A stretch of 48,924 nt of DNA from a virus, in IMG/VR virus record IMGVR_UViG_3300048064_000724, positions 1 through 48,924 of that record. One strand, 5' to 3'. Of the stretch, positions 33,742 through 40,874 are shown piece by piece. The position numbers and the translations under genes are program-made. The notes under the pieces were generated by a model. The model did no database searches, was not told the origin of the DNA, and worked only from the letters and a program-made list of their open reading frames with translations. Position 1 is the stretch's first letter. Every line of letters starts with the position of its first letter.

Positions 33742-34296
33742 ATGGCTTTACCACATTATTCACAAGATCAAACAAGCAAGGCGGGTAGACAGTTTGAACC
33801 AGTACAAGGAAACTTATTCGAGGTAACTATTTTACCTCCAGCTGGTGTAGCTGATGCACCCTTACTACTTCAACACGTTAACACAATTGGCGGGTTAGAA
33901 TTATACAAAGAAGCAGGTACCGTCGAACAAAAATACAAGTTCTCAAAGAGATCTTATGCTGGTATGCCAGATGATACTTCACTTACAGTGTCTATCAATT
34001 TCTCTTTAAACTTAAATGACGCAAACCAAGCTTATTTATATAAAACAATGAGACAATGGTATAACTTAGCTTATAATCCACAAACTGGAGAAATGGGCTT
34101 AAAGAAAGATTATACTGGAACAATTGTAATCGTTCAATTTAACAGAGCTGGAGATATTTTCAGAACTGTTACTCTTGAAGATTGCTGGATTTCTTCTGGA
34201 CTTCCATTCACTAACGACTTAAGTTATGAATCTCCAGAAGCTGCTGCGATGGATGTATCATGGAGATGTGATACCTTCAAAGAAGTATTAGCTTAA
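33742..34296 (+). CDS. 19: Tail tube protein (gp19)
   Basis: 184 aa (T4 gp19 163). Tube fold features: GNLFEVTILPP strand, YKFSKRSYAGMPDDTSLTVS, then YLYKTMRQWYNLAYNPQTGEMGLKKDY, which matches the tube family W-x-x-x-h-Y-N-P-x-T-G segment, and a terminal SWRCDTF strand. Directly after the sheath gene, as in T4, and followed by a terminator. Confidence 0.93.
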   Translation: MALPHYSQDQTSKAGRQFEPVQGNLFEVTILPPAGVADAPLLLQHVNTIGGLELYKEAGTVEQKYKFSKRSYAGMPDDTSLTVSINFSLNLNDANQAYLYKTMRQWYNLAYNPQTGEMGLKKDYTGTIVIVQFNRAGDIFRTVTLEDCWISSGLPFTNDLSYESPEAAAMDVSWRCDTFKEVLA

Positions 34297-34307
34297 TTTA
34301 TTAAAAC

Positions 34308-34339
34308 TAGGACGGTCTATATTCGGCCGTCCTATTTTT
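34308..34339 (+). terminator. Intrinsic terminator after tail tube gene
   Basis: Stem TAGGACGG/CCGTCCTA (34308-34315/34327-34334) with an 11-base loop, then ATTTTTAT. Confidence 0.78.
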
Positions 34340-34342
34340 ATG

Positions 34343-34370
34343 AAACAAAAATATAATATATTGATATAAT
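34343..34370 (+). promoter_or_regulatory. AAAC-N18-TATAAT promoter, leaderless spacing
   Basis: AAAC at 34343-34346 (preceded by G), 18 bases, TATAAT at 34365-34370. The ATG at 34374 comes only three bases later. It lies immediately after a terminator. Confidence 0.42.
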
Positions 34371-34373
34371 AAT

Positions 34374-34592
34374 ATGTCCAGTAAATTAACAAAGAAATTA
34401 CAGGTTTTACTCTCAGAGGAAGAGGTATTCATAATTAATAGGATTATCTTAAATGAAGCAATTGAAAATGGAGAAAGGCCGGTTTCGGTTTCTGCGTTCA
34501 TTAGGGACCTGATTAGACAAGAAATAAACAAGAAAAGCGATCTTCAAAAGAGTTGGGATCGAAATAGAATTAAACAACTCAAATCTAAATAA
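34374..34592 (+). CDS. Ribbon-helix-helix regulator candidate, 72 aa
   Basis: KLQVLLSEEEVFIINRIIL followed by VSVSAFIRDLIRQEI is the ribbon-helix-helix (Arc/CopG) pattern: a beta strand, helix A, turn, then S-x-F-I-R-x-L-I helix B. Such dimers bind operators. It is embedded among tail genes yet has its own candidate middle-type promoter, so it may regulate virion gene timing. The family call is by pattern; target unknown. Confidence 0.65.
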   Translation: MSSKLTKKLQVLLSEEEVFIINRIILNEAIENGERPVSVSAFIRDLIRQEINKKSDLQKSWDRNRIKQLKSK

Positions 34593-34599
34593 CAATTAA

Positions 34600-35562
34600 A
34601 TGAGCGACGAAAACAAAAAAGAAGAAATTAATCTAGACGAGCAATATGAAAATATTGTAAAAGCTAGTGAAAATTCAGAAGTATCTGCAGAAGAGCCTAA
34701 AAATTTAGGAAAAGTAGATATGTCAAGATTTCAACCGCAAGAAGCAAAAGAGGCAGATTTCCATTTAGGTTATCATCCTGTTCCAGTAGACAGTTTACCG
34801 TCTGGTGGAATGTTCTATGCTCCTGATGTTGAAATATCTATTAGATCTGCTAAAGTTGCAGAAATTAGACACTTTTCAACAATGGATGAAACTAACATTT
34901 TAGACGTTGACGAAAAGCTGAATGCGATTGTAGAATCATGTTTAAGAATAACCTCTAAAAAGAAAAGACTTTCTTATAAAGATATTTTAGAAGAAGATAG
35001 ATTTTTTATTATTTTAGCAATAAGAGATTTAACTTTTCCTGAGCCTGAAAATGGTTTAACTGTAAAATATCAAGATAAAAGAGGTGCTTCTCACGATGCA
35101 ACAATCGATAAGAAATACTTTAAATACTTTACAATTCCAGAAGAATTAGACAAGTATTATGATCAAGATAAAAGAACCTTTATTATTGAAACAAAATCGT
35201 TTGGTAACATTGAAATGAGACCACCTACAATTGGACTTATGCAAAAGGTTACCAAATATATTAGAGAAAAGCAAGAAAAAGGTCTACAAGCAGATCAATC
35301 TTTAATACAACTTATTCCATATCTTTATAGCGATTGGAGAGGTTTTGATGATAAATCAATCTTTAACTTTGAAGTTGAATTAAATGGATGGAACAATAGA
35401 AAATATGCGTTAGTTTATAAGCTAGCCGAGAAAATGAAAGTCGGTATACAACCTGAAATGGTAGTGCCGCACGAGGATGACGAGGTCCTCGTTCCGATTA
35501 GCTTTCGTGACGGCATCAAATCTATTTTCCTTGTTCAAGATATCGCTGGAGAACTTCTTTAA
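34600..35562 (+). CDS. 26: Baseplate hub assembly protein (gp26-like) / tail assembly chaperone candidate
   Basis: 320 aa. After an acidic 50-residue leader, VDSLPSGGMFYAPDVEISIR and then CLRITSKKKRLSYKDILEEDRFFIILAIRDLTFP follow the pattern of the T4 gp26 baseplate family (LPSxGxxYPxGxxVxxRxxTxxEE, xxCxx). It lies between the tube and tape-measure genes, the position of frameshifted tail assembly chaperones in other tailed phages. Its last codons are CTT CTT TAA G, and an open frame continues in +1, so a second, longer product is likely (see next entry). Confidence 0.62.
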   Translation: MSDENKKEEINLDEQYENIVKASENSEVSAEEPKNLGKVDMSRFQPQEAKEADFHLGYHPVPVDSLPSGGMFYAPDVEISIRSAKVAEIRHFSTMDETNILDVDEKLNAIVESCLRITSKKKRLSYKDILEEDRFFIILAIRDLTFPEPENGLTVKYQDKRGASHDATIDKKYFKYFTIPEELDKYYDQDKRTFIIETKSFGNIEMRPPTIGLMQKVTKYIREKQEKGLQADQSLIQLIPYLYSDWRGFDDKSIFNFEVELNGWNNRKYALVYKLAEKMKVGIQPEMVVPHEDDEVLVPISFRDGIKSIFLVQDIAGELL

Positions 35563-35779
35563 GGTTAAGTTTTATATCTATAAACACCTTTCGATTCAAC
35601 CATCGGAGCTTGAAGAAATGGAATATTATGAATTCCATTACATAGTTAAAGAACTTATAGAAATGATTAAGGCCGAAAACGAAGCCAACAAAGGACAAAA
35701 TGAACAAACTGGCGAAATGATGAACAGTATGAAAATGCCAAAATTCGACATGCCAAAGTTCAGTATGCCTAAACTATAA
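35477..35779 (+). CDS. +1-frame extension of the gp26-like protein (gp51-position)
   Basis: The +1 frame is open from 35477. Its first 28 codons simply overlap the gp26-like gene and do not look like a protein start. From 35561 it reads KVKFYIYKHLSIQPSELEEMEYYEFHYIV and on, a convincing helical domain with a PxELExMxYYEFH pattern. No in-frame ATG occurs before the domain except 35477. A +1 slip at CTT-TAA would join the two into a 392-aa protein. The tail is an M/K/P repeat (KFDMPKFSMPKL). T4 has gene 51 after gene 26. An ordinary start at 35477 is the alternative. Confidence 0.6.
   Translation: MTRSSFRLAFVTASNLFSLFKISLENFFKVKFYIYKHLSIQPSELEEMEYYEFHYIVKELIEMIKAENEANKGQNEQTGEMMNSMKMPKFDMPKFSMPKL
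35554..35563 (+). other. Candidate +1 programmed frameshift site (CTT-TAA)
   Basis: CTT CTT TAA G: slip of the P-site tRNA from CTT (35557-35559) to TTT (35558-35560) puts AAG in the A site. It resembles the RF2 site (CTT TGA C). GGAG at 35548-35551 lies eight bases upstream and could act as a stimulatory pairing, although Bacteroidota rarely use such sites for initiation. Confidence 0.5.
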
Positions 35780-35788
35780 TTCTACAAA

Positions 35789-35814
35789 AGAGGTCCTTCA
35801 CCGGACCTCTTTTT
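35789..35814 (+). terminator. Intrinsic terminator before the 148-aa gene
   Basis: Stem AGAGGTCC/GGACCTCT (35789-35796/35803-35810), loop TTCACC, then TTTTT. Confidence 0.85.
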
Positions 35815-35819
35815 ATTTA

Positions 35820-35827
35820 GATATATA
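35820..35827 (+). promoter_or_regulatory. Late-type motif GATATATA before the 148-aa gene
   Basis: TTAGATATATAGTAAAAG directly follows the terminator; 26 bases before the ATG at 35854. Confidence 0.5.
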
Positions 35828-35853
35828 GTAAAAGAAAATAACAATATATTGCG

Positions 35854-36300
35854 ATGAAAAAAATCAAATCATATAATAATTTCGTAAATGAATCTCTTAT
35901 TACTGAAGTGATAGATCCTATTACTTTAGCTTTTGCTATTGCAGGCGTAGGAATTGCATTTGGTCCTGAAATCATGAAAGCATACCGTTCTAGAAAAATT
36001 TCTAAAGCAGATATGAAAGATTTAAAGAAGATGCTATCTAAGGCTAAAGCTAAGGCAAAGAAATATGAAAGGCAGGGTCTAGACCATGATGCAGCAGAAG
36101 CTCAATCTGAAGTAGATCACATTGAAGCACGAATTGAGGATTTAAATAGAGAACTGGATTCTCATGCCGGAGTTATTAAAGATTTTGAAAAGGATAGAAA
36201 AACACAAAAGGAGCTTGAACAAGAGCTTAGTGGTGTTGATCCTGAAGTTTTAAAAAGAGCCATAAGAGACGCTAAGAAAGAAGCTTCGAAACTAAAATAA
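35854..36300 (+). CDS. Small head-protein candidate with capsid-targeting-like N-terminus, 148 aa
   Basis: MKKIKSYNNFVNES resembles the T4 internal protein targeting peptide. LITEVIDPITLAFAIAGVGI with the following residues forms a hydrophobic segment (about 15-38) and ends in a basic cluster (YRSRK). Residues 45-148 are a charged coiled coil. This is a shorter version of the layout seen at 21150. It is separated from the upstream gene by a terminator and has a late motif. Placement before the tape measure could instead mean a tail role. Confidence 0.65.
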   Translation: MKKIKSYNNFVNESLITEVIDPITLAFAIAGVGIAFGPEIMKAYRSRKISKADMKDLKKMLSKAKAKAKKYERQGLDHDAAEAQSEVDHIEARIEDLNRELDSHAGVIKDFEKDRKTQKELEQELSGVDPEVLKRAIRDAKKEASKLK

Positions 36301-36316
36301 AAGGTCGCAATATTAA

Positions 36317-39300
36317 ATGGCAAACCAAAACACCGATAAGGCGTTACTGGGATTCGCAATGAGTTCCAACTCGCTTCTTCAGAAGATAGAAGCAATAGAG
36401 AATCAAACCAAAGATACGTTATTTAGAATAGAAAGCGTTATGGTTAGTAGTTTCTCTGTTACGCAGGGTATTGCCGCAGGTCTTTCCGAAAACAATAAAA
36501 TTCTAAAAGAAATAAAGGAAATAATTTCTAGAAAAAGTGAAGCTGAAAAGGCTAAATTTGGGGGTGGAGGTGGAATAAGTAAGCTCCTAGGATTAGGCGG
36601 ATTTATAGCTCTCACCGGAATTGGTATGTTTGGTCTTGCAATGGCATTTCAAGAAGCAGGTAAAGTTACTCCACCTGCGATAGCATCAGGAGTTGCAATG
36701 TTTGTTGCCCTTGGAGTTATAGCGCGACTAATGGGTATGATAATAACAGATCCGGGCGGTGGAAGCATTTTTGGAAGTATTAAGGTGATGAGAACATTCA
36801 CATTAACCATGGGAATGTCAATAGTAATGTTACTAGGTTTATCATATGCGCTGCAGGCCATGGCTCCAGTTGGAGGAGATAAATTAATAACAGCCCTAGC
36901 ATTAGGAGCGGTTATTTATATAATGGGACAAACCTTTGTTCAATTAATAAAGGCGTGGGAATTCTCAGGTATCATGAACTTTATGCTTAATAAGAATAAC
37001 ACTGATGATATTATGAGAGCAATGTCACTGATGTCACTTCAGATGATAGCATTAGCATTTGCAATGAAATTGATGCCATCTGGCCTTAAGCCACAGGATG
37101 CATTCAACTTCGTAATTATAGCAGCGGCAATGATACCATTAGCAGTTGCATTAGTTGCAATGAGATTTGCTCTTCCAGCTATTGAAAAGATAAAGGTAAG
37201 CACTATTGCTAAAGCAGGTTTAGCAGTTGCGATGTTAGGATTGGCATTGGCTCCCGTCGCAATGGCAGCTAAATTAGTTGGTAAGGTAGGTATAACAGAA
37301 GCAGAAATACAAAGATTAGTAAATATTTCAATGGCACTTGCACCTTTAATCGCTATAATAGGTATCATGACAGCAATTATCAATTTTGCAAAAGAAGGTA
37401 GGGTTGGAAAAAACCAAGCGGGTCAAAATAATTCTCTACTTAAAATGGATAATTCCAGAAAGAGAAACCAAAAAATGAATATAAAAGGAGTCGGTATATT
37501 TGCCTTACAGGCTGTTGCTGTTTTAGCCGTATTGGCGTTAACTGCTTTAGCATTTAAATATGCAGCTCCAGCGTTGGTGCAGGCTGCAAGTGTTGCAAGG
37601 CAAATAGATACGATTGGAATCTTAAAATTTATGTTTACTATTGGAGGATTATTAATGATAGGTGGTCTTGTGATAGGAATGACAATGAAAATGCTAAAAG
37701 GTAAGGAAACATCTGAAAGAAGAGGGCTTGTACCTGGAATGGGAAGTAGTTCTCAAAAACCAGGTAAATTAGGTAAGAACGACTTAATAATGGCCGCAGT
37801 TCTATTACCATTAATTGCTATTTCTATGATAGGAGTTGCATACGCGTTTAAGTTACTTCCTTCATCTGTTAGCGATTTACCAGAAGGATTCTTAATGTTT
37901 TCAATTAAAGCAGGAATAGCTTTAATGATATTTGGAGCAGCGATGGCTATGACATTTAGTATAATGAGAGGAAAGAGTAAGGGACCTGGTTCCGGTATGT
38001 TTGGTTTAGGCGGAAGATCTAAGCCAGCTTCTTTAGGTTTCAAAGATGCTGTAATTGCCGCTATGATGATACCTTTAATCGCGATAGGAGTGTTAGCTAC
38101 TGCATGGATATTTCAAGCATTACCTGGAACTTCAGAGGATACGGCCCCTGATGTAATGTGGGCATTAAAATCTGCAGTTGCAATAATGGTATTTGGCGGA
38201 ACTCTTATGATTTTAGGTAAGCTAGCTAAGAGTTTTAAAATTAAAGAAACTTTAAAAGTATTATTAGTAGTTGCTCTAGCAGCGCTATCCATTCTTATGG
38301 TAGCGTTTGCATTTAGTTTAATGGCAGACATGCAATATGGAGATCCTCCTCCACTTCCTTGGTCAGTTGGAGTAGGAATAGCTTTATTTATATTAGGAGG
38401 TGTAATTTTAGCCCTCGGTGCCATAGCAATAGCAGTAACGCCCGTTGGAATTTTATTAGGAGCCCTTACAGTATTAGTTGGTGCAGCTGTGTTATACGCC
38501 GTTGCATGGATATTTACACAGATTGGTAAAATCGATGGTCTTAAAGAATCAGCACAGACAATTACTGACGTCCTATTTATGCCTTTTAATGCAATGGTAG
38601 ATTTATTTAAGAGATTTAAAGACGAGATAGGAATTGAAAATATGGGAGGCCTTGCAGCGGGAATTGGTAAACTTGCCCTCGCTTGGTTAGGTTTAGGTGC
38701 AGCTCTTGCAGGATCTGCTGCAGGAGGAGTATTATCTTCAATTGGAGGATTAGCTTCAGCTGCATTTGACGGTTTAACTAAATTATTTGGAGGTAATGTT
38801 GAAATGAAACCTTCTGAATTACTAAGATTCCTTGTTAGGAATTCACAAACTCTACTTGTAACTGCAAACACTATGACAGCAATATCAACAGCATACAAGC
38901 AGATTGCATCTAGGTCTCAGGCATTTATAGAGGGAATCGCTCCTTTAGGAAGATTTGTTGAAAGACTGGGAAGTGAAACAGGTGTCACTGCCGCTATGAC
39001 ATTTAGCAGCTTTTCAAAATCTTTTAAAAGTTATGCAGACGCAAATAATGGATTAGATATAACTAAGGTTGAGGCGACTACTAAAATGTTTAACGCATTA
39101 GCAGATCTTGCTAAAAATAACGGTGAAAACGCAATGAAGGTTCTTGCAGATAGTTTATTAGCAGCTGTTGCACAACTTTCAGATGCAGTTGCCGACTTAG
39201 ATAAAGCAGTAGATAAACAAGGAGAAGCTACATCTGGCGTTGGTGACGTAATCAGCGGAGCAATTGGCAAAATGAAAGAAATAGTTACTGGTAAAACTAA

Positions 39301-39421
39301 AGAAATAGAAGCTAATACACCAGGTGGAGGATCTACAATGGACGACGTTGTAGAAGCTATCGAAGCTCTTGAAGATACATTAACAGGTTCAGGTATTAAA
39401 CTCAGACAGTCTTCATACTAA
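36317..39421 (+). CDS. Tape measure protein candidate, very hydrophobic, with internal repeats
   Basis: 1034 aa, the longest gene in the window, placed after tube and gp26-like genes where tape measures sit. Residues 1-75 are a coiled coil. Then come about 600 residues built of repeated hydrophobic helices with G and A, such as LGKNDLIMAAVLLPLIAISM and LGFKDAVIAAMMIPLIAIGV, each followed by a second helix about 45-50 residues later (KAGIALMIFGAAMAM, KSAVAIMVFGGTLMI). The C-terminal 250 residues are polar and helical. The T4 counterpart gp29 is 590 aa and less hydrophobic. The hydrophobic part could form a channel in the inner membrane at ejection. Confidence 0.68.
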   Translation: MANQNTDKALLGFAMSSNSLLQKIEAIENQTKDTLFRIESVMVSSFSVTQGIAAGLSENNKILKEIKEIISRKSEAEKAKFGGGGGISKLLGLGGFIALTGIGMFGLAMAFQEAGKVTPPAIASGVAMFVALGVIARLMGMIITDPGGGSIFGSIKVMRTFTLTMGMSIVMLLGLSYALQAMAPVGGDKLITALALGAVIYIMGQTFVQLIKAWEFSGIMNFMLNKNNTDDIMRAMSLMSLQMIALAFAMKLMPSGLKPQDAFNFVIIAAAMIPLAVALVAMRFALPAIEKIKVSTIAKAGLAVAMLGLALAPVAMAAKLVGKVGITEAEIQRLVNISMALAPLIAIIGIMTAIINFAKEGRVGKNQAGQNNSLLKMDNSRKRNQKMNIKGVGIFALQAVAVLAVLALTALAFKYAAPALVQAASVARQIDTIGILKFMFTIGGLLMIGGLVIGMTMKMLKGKETSERRGLVPGMGSSSQKPGKLGKNDLIMAAVLLPLIAISMIGVAYAFKLLPSSVSDLPEGFLMFSIKAGIALMIFGAAMAMTFSIMRGKSKGPGSGMFGLGGRSKPASLGFKDAVIAAMMIPLIAIGVLATAWIFQALPGTSEDTAPDVMWALKSAVAIMVFGGTLMILGKLAKSFKIKETLKVLLVVALAALSILMVAFAFSLMADMQYGDPPPLPWSVGVGIALFILGGVILALGAIAIAVTPVGILLGALTVLVGAAVLYAVAWIFTQIGKIDGLKESAQTITDVLFMPFNAMVDLFKRFKDEIGIENMGGLAAGIGKLALAWLGLGAALAGSAAGGVLSSIGGLASAAFDGLTKLFGGNVEMKPSELLRFLVRNSQTLLVTANTMTAISTAYKQIASRSQAFIEGIAPLGRFVERLGSETGVTAAMTFSSFSKSFKSYADANNGLDITKVEATTKMFNALADLAKNNGENAMKVLADSLLAAVAQLSDAVADLDKAVDKQGEATSGVGDVISGAIGKMKEIVTGKTKEIEANTPGGGSTMDDVVEAIEALEDTLTGSGIKLRQSSY

Positions 39422-39424
39422 CTG

Positions 39425-39451
39425 AAACATTTACATTTTACTTTATATAAA
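39425..39451 (+). promoter_or_regulatory. AAAC-N17-TATAAA promoter
   Basis: AAAC at 39425-39428 (preceded by G), 17 bases, TATAAA at 39446-39451, just after the tape-measure stop codon. The downstream ATG at 39497 is 45 bases away. TATAAATA here also equals the T4 late consensus, so the class is uncertain. Confidence 0.42.
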
Positions 39452-39496
39452 TAATAGTTCTTTGACAACTATACTTTAAAAATAAAAAACAAGTAT

Positions 39497-39826
39497 ATGG
39501 AAACAACTATTATTACATTCGGTTTGGGTGTGGTGCTAACGTTAATTGTTTTAGCGATAGTGTCATTGCTTAAGTCAAATAAAAAAATCAGTGAATTAGA
39601 TTCGTTGGTTAATTACATTGAAAACGATCTACAACAAAGAATCGATGGAGTTGAAAGACTCGTGGATGAATCATATCATGATTTAGACAGAAGATTAGAT
39701 TCTAGAGTAGATAGAACTATTTCTCAATTTGAGAAAGAGATAGAAGAAATGGATTTAAGATTAGATAAAATCATTGATAGTTTTAATCTTCAAAAATCCT
39801 TAGAAAAGGAAAACATTCCTAATTAA
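39497..39826 (+). CDS. Membrane-anchored coiled-coil protein, 109 aa
   Basis: One N-terminal transmembrane helix (residues about 5-26, IITFGLGVVLTLIVLAIVSLL) followed by a basic residue cluster and a continuous coiled coil (28-100) rich in R/D/E. The topology (short outside, coiled coil inside or in the periplasm) is like an inner-membrane spanin, but no other lysis gene is evident nearby. Function unknown. Confidence 0.7.
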   Translation: METTIITFGLGVVLTLIVLAIVSLLKSNKKISELDSLVNYIENDLQQRIDGVERLVDESYHDLDRRLDSRVDRTISQFEKEIEEMDLRLDKIIDSFNLQKSLEKENIPN

Positions 39827-39866
39827 TTTAAATAAATAAACATTAACTCATAGTTGTTGAAGAATA

Positions 39867-39951
39867 GGAGAAGTGGCAGAGTGGTCGAATGCACTGGTCT
39901 TGAAAACCAGCGAACTTCACGGTTCCAGGGGTTCGAATCCCTTCTTCTCCG
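39867..39951 (+). tRNA. tRNA-Ser (anticodon TGA)
   Basis: Acceptor GGAGAAG/CTTCTCC (39867-39873/39944-39950), discriminator G, anticodon stem CTGGT/ACCAG with loop CTTGAAA (anticodon TGA at 39901-39903), long variable arm and the GGTTCGAATCC T-loop region. The CCA end is not encoded. Confidence 0.96.
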
Positions 39952-39957
39952 CAAATT

Positions 39958-40034
39958 GGCCTGGTAGTTCAGCTGGTTAGAATGCATGCCTGTCACGCAT
40001 GAGGTCGCGAGTTCGAGTCTCGTCCAGGCCGCCA
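39958..40034 (+). tRNA. tRNA-Asp (anticodon GTC)
   Basis: Acceptor GGCCTGG/CCAGGCC (39958-39964/40024-40030), discriminator G and an encoded CCA at 40032-40034. Anticodon stem CATGC/GCATG, loop CTGTCAC (anticodon GTC), T-loop GAGTTCGAGTC. It lies six bases after the tRNA-Ser. Confidence 0.96.
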
Positions 40035-40037
40035 CTC

Positions 40038-40062
40038 AAAGCACATGAAACATTGTGCTTTT
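40038..40062 (+). terminator. Hairpin after the tRNAs (weak terminator or operator)
   Basis: Stem AAAGCACA/TGTGCTTT (40038-40045/40054-40061) with a short T run. The AAAC box of the next promoter lies in its loop and the stem flanks it, so it could also be a regulatory palindrome. Confidence 0.45.
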
Positions 40063-40074
40063 AGGGGGTATAAC
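40048..40074 (+). promoter_or_regulatory. AAAC-N17-TATAAC promoter for the pspC-like gene
   Basis: AAAC at 40048-40051 (preceded by G), 17 bases ending in GGGGG, TATAAC at 40069-40074. ATG at 40096 is 21 bases further. Same boxes and spacing as before gp44. Confidence 0.52.
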
Positions 40075-40095
40075 TAATATCGAAAACAATTTAAA

Positions 40096-40332
40096 ATGAG
40101 AAAAGTACACAGAGGTAGTCGAGGAATGGTTGCTGGAGTATGTGATGGTTTAGGATATTACTTTGGAATTGATCCACTGATATTTAGACTTTTATTCACA
40201 TTAGCATTCTTTACACCTACAATTCCAGCAATATTAATATACATTATATTTTGGATAGTAATACCAGCAAATAAAAAAACAAAAGCAAATGACAAGAGCG
40301 CAAATAGTTCAAAAACTACTAGACGAAAATAA
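40096..40332 (+). CDS. PspC domain membrane protein, 78 aa
   Basis: KVHRGSRGMVAGVCDGLGYYFGIDPLIFRLLF and the hydrophobic helix after it (about 29-56) form a complete PspC domain, a bacterial envelope-stress family. The C-terminus is basic and polar. PspC proteins regulate or sense membrane stress; a phage copy may protect the inner membrane during infection or block the host response. It overlaps the next small gene by 44 bases. Confidence 0.88.
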   Translation: MRKVHRGSRGMVAGVCDGLGYYFGIDPLIFRLLFTLAFFTPTIPAILIYIIFWIVIPANKKTKANDKSANSSKTTRRK

Positions 40333-40468
40333 GATAACAACAGCAGAAGCTGTAGTTCTTCTTACACCAGAAGATTCATACACTCGTCCTACAACTTATT
40401 TACCTTACCAACCACAACGAGGAACAGATCCTTATTGGTTTACAACTTCGACACATGATAACGCCTAA
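40289..40468 (+). CDS. Small SHOCT-like protein, 59 aa
   Basis: ATG at 40289, stop at 40466-40468. MTRAQIVQKLLDENKITTAEAVVLL has the pattern of short oligomerisation motifs (L-x-x-G/N-K-I-T-x-x-E-A-x-x-L-L) found in bacterial membrane-stress proteins, which fits its overlap with the pspC-like gene. The rest is rich in T, P and Y. It overlaps pspC by 44 bases and the nuclease gene by 14, typical of this packed region. Confidence 0.6.
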   Translation: MTRAQIVQKLLDENKITTAEAVVLLTPEDSYTRPTTYLPYQPQRGTDPYWFTTSTHDNA

Positions 40469-40856
40469 CTACACCTTTAACGCAAAACTAATTAGAGTAG
40501 TAGACGGAGATACCGTATGGGCACATGTAGATTTAGGATTTGATATTTGGAAAAAAGTAAACGTTAGATTACATGGAATTGATGCTCCTGAAACTAGAAC
40601 AAGAGATCTTGAAGAGAAAAAACAAGGATTAAAAACGAAAGAAAGGTTGATAGAACTGTTAGAAGAAAACAACAATGAATTCGTAATAGTCTCTAAAGAA
40701 GTGGATAAATATGGTAGAGCTCTTGGAGAACTTTACACTAAATATCATGATGTTCATGTTTCAGAAAATGAAACTAGACCAATATCAATTAGTTTAAATC
40801 AAGTTTTAATAAATGAAGGTTTAGCAGATCCGTACAATGGAGGAAAAAGAAATTAA
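40455..40856 (+). CDS. Thermonuclease (staphylococcal nuclease-like)
   Basis: 133 aa SNase domain: KLIRVVDGDTVWAHVD, RLHGIDAPETR and KYGRALGELY hold the calcium ligands (D18, D43), the active-site arginines (R38, R88) and the general base E46. No signal peptide, so it acts inside the cell, possibly on host DNA or RNA. It starts in the overlapping end of the 59-aa gene. Confidence 0.92.
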   Translation: MITPNYTFNAKLIRVVDGDTVWAHVDLGFDIWKKVNVRLHGIDAPETRTRDLEEKKQGLKTKERLIELLEENNNEFVIVSKEVDKYGRALGELYTKYHDVHVSENETRPISISLNQVLINEGLADPYNGGKRN

Positions 40857-40874
40857 AATCATATAATTATTTAA

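Noticed and set aside
38113-38898. 261-aa open frame on the minus strand
   Set aside because: It lies wholly inside the tape-measure candidate, has a composition rich in A, P, N and I as expected of the complement of hydrophobic codons, and has no leader or promoter.
39459-39477. TTTGACA with TATACTTT, possible Bacteroidota -33/-7 promoter
   Set aside because: The spacing between the parts is far too short; the AAAC-N17-TATAAA element just upstream is better.
39823-40035. 70-aa minus-strand frame
   Set aside because: It spans the two tRNA genes; such frames are usual artefacts over tRNAs.
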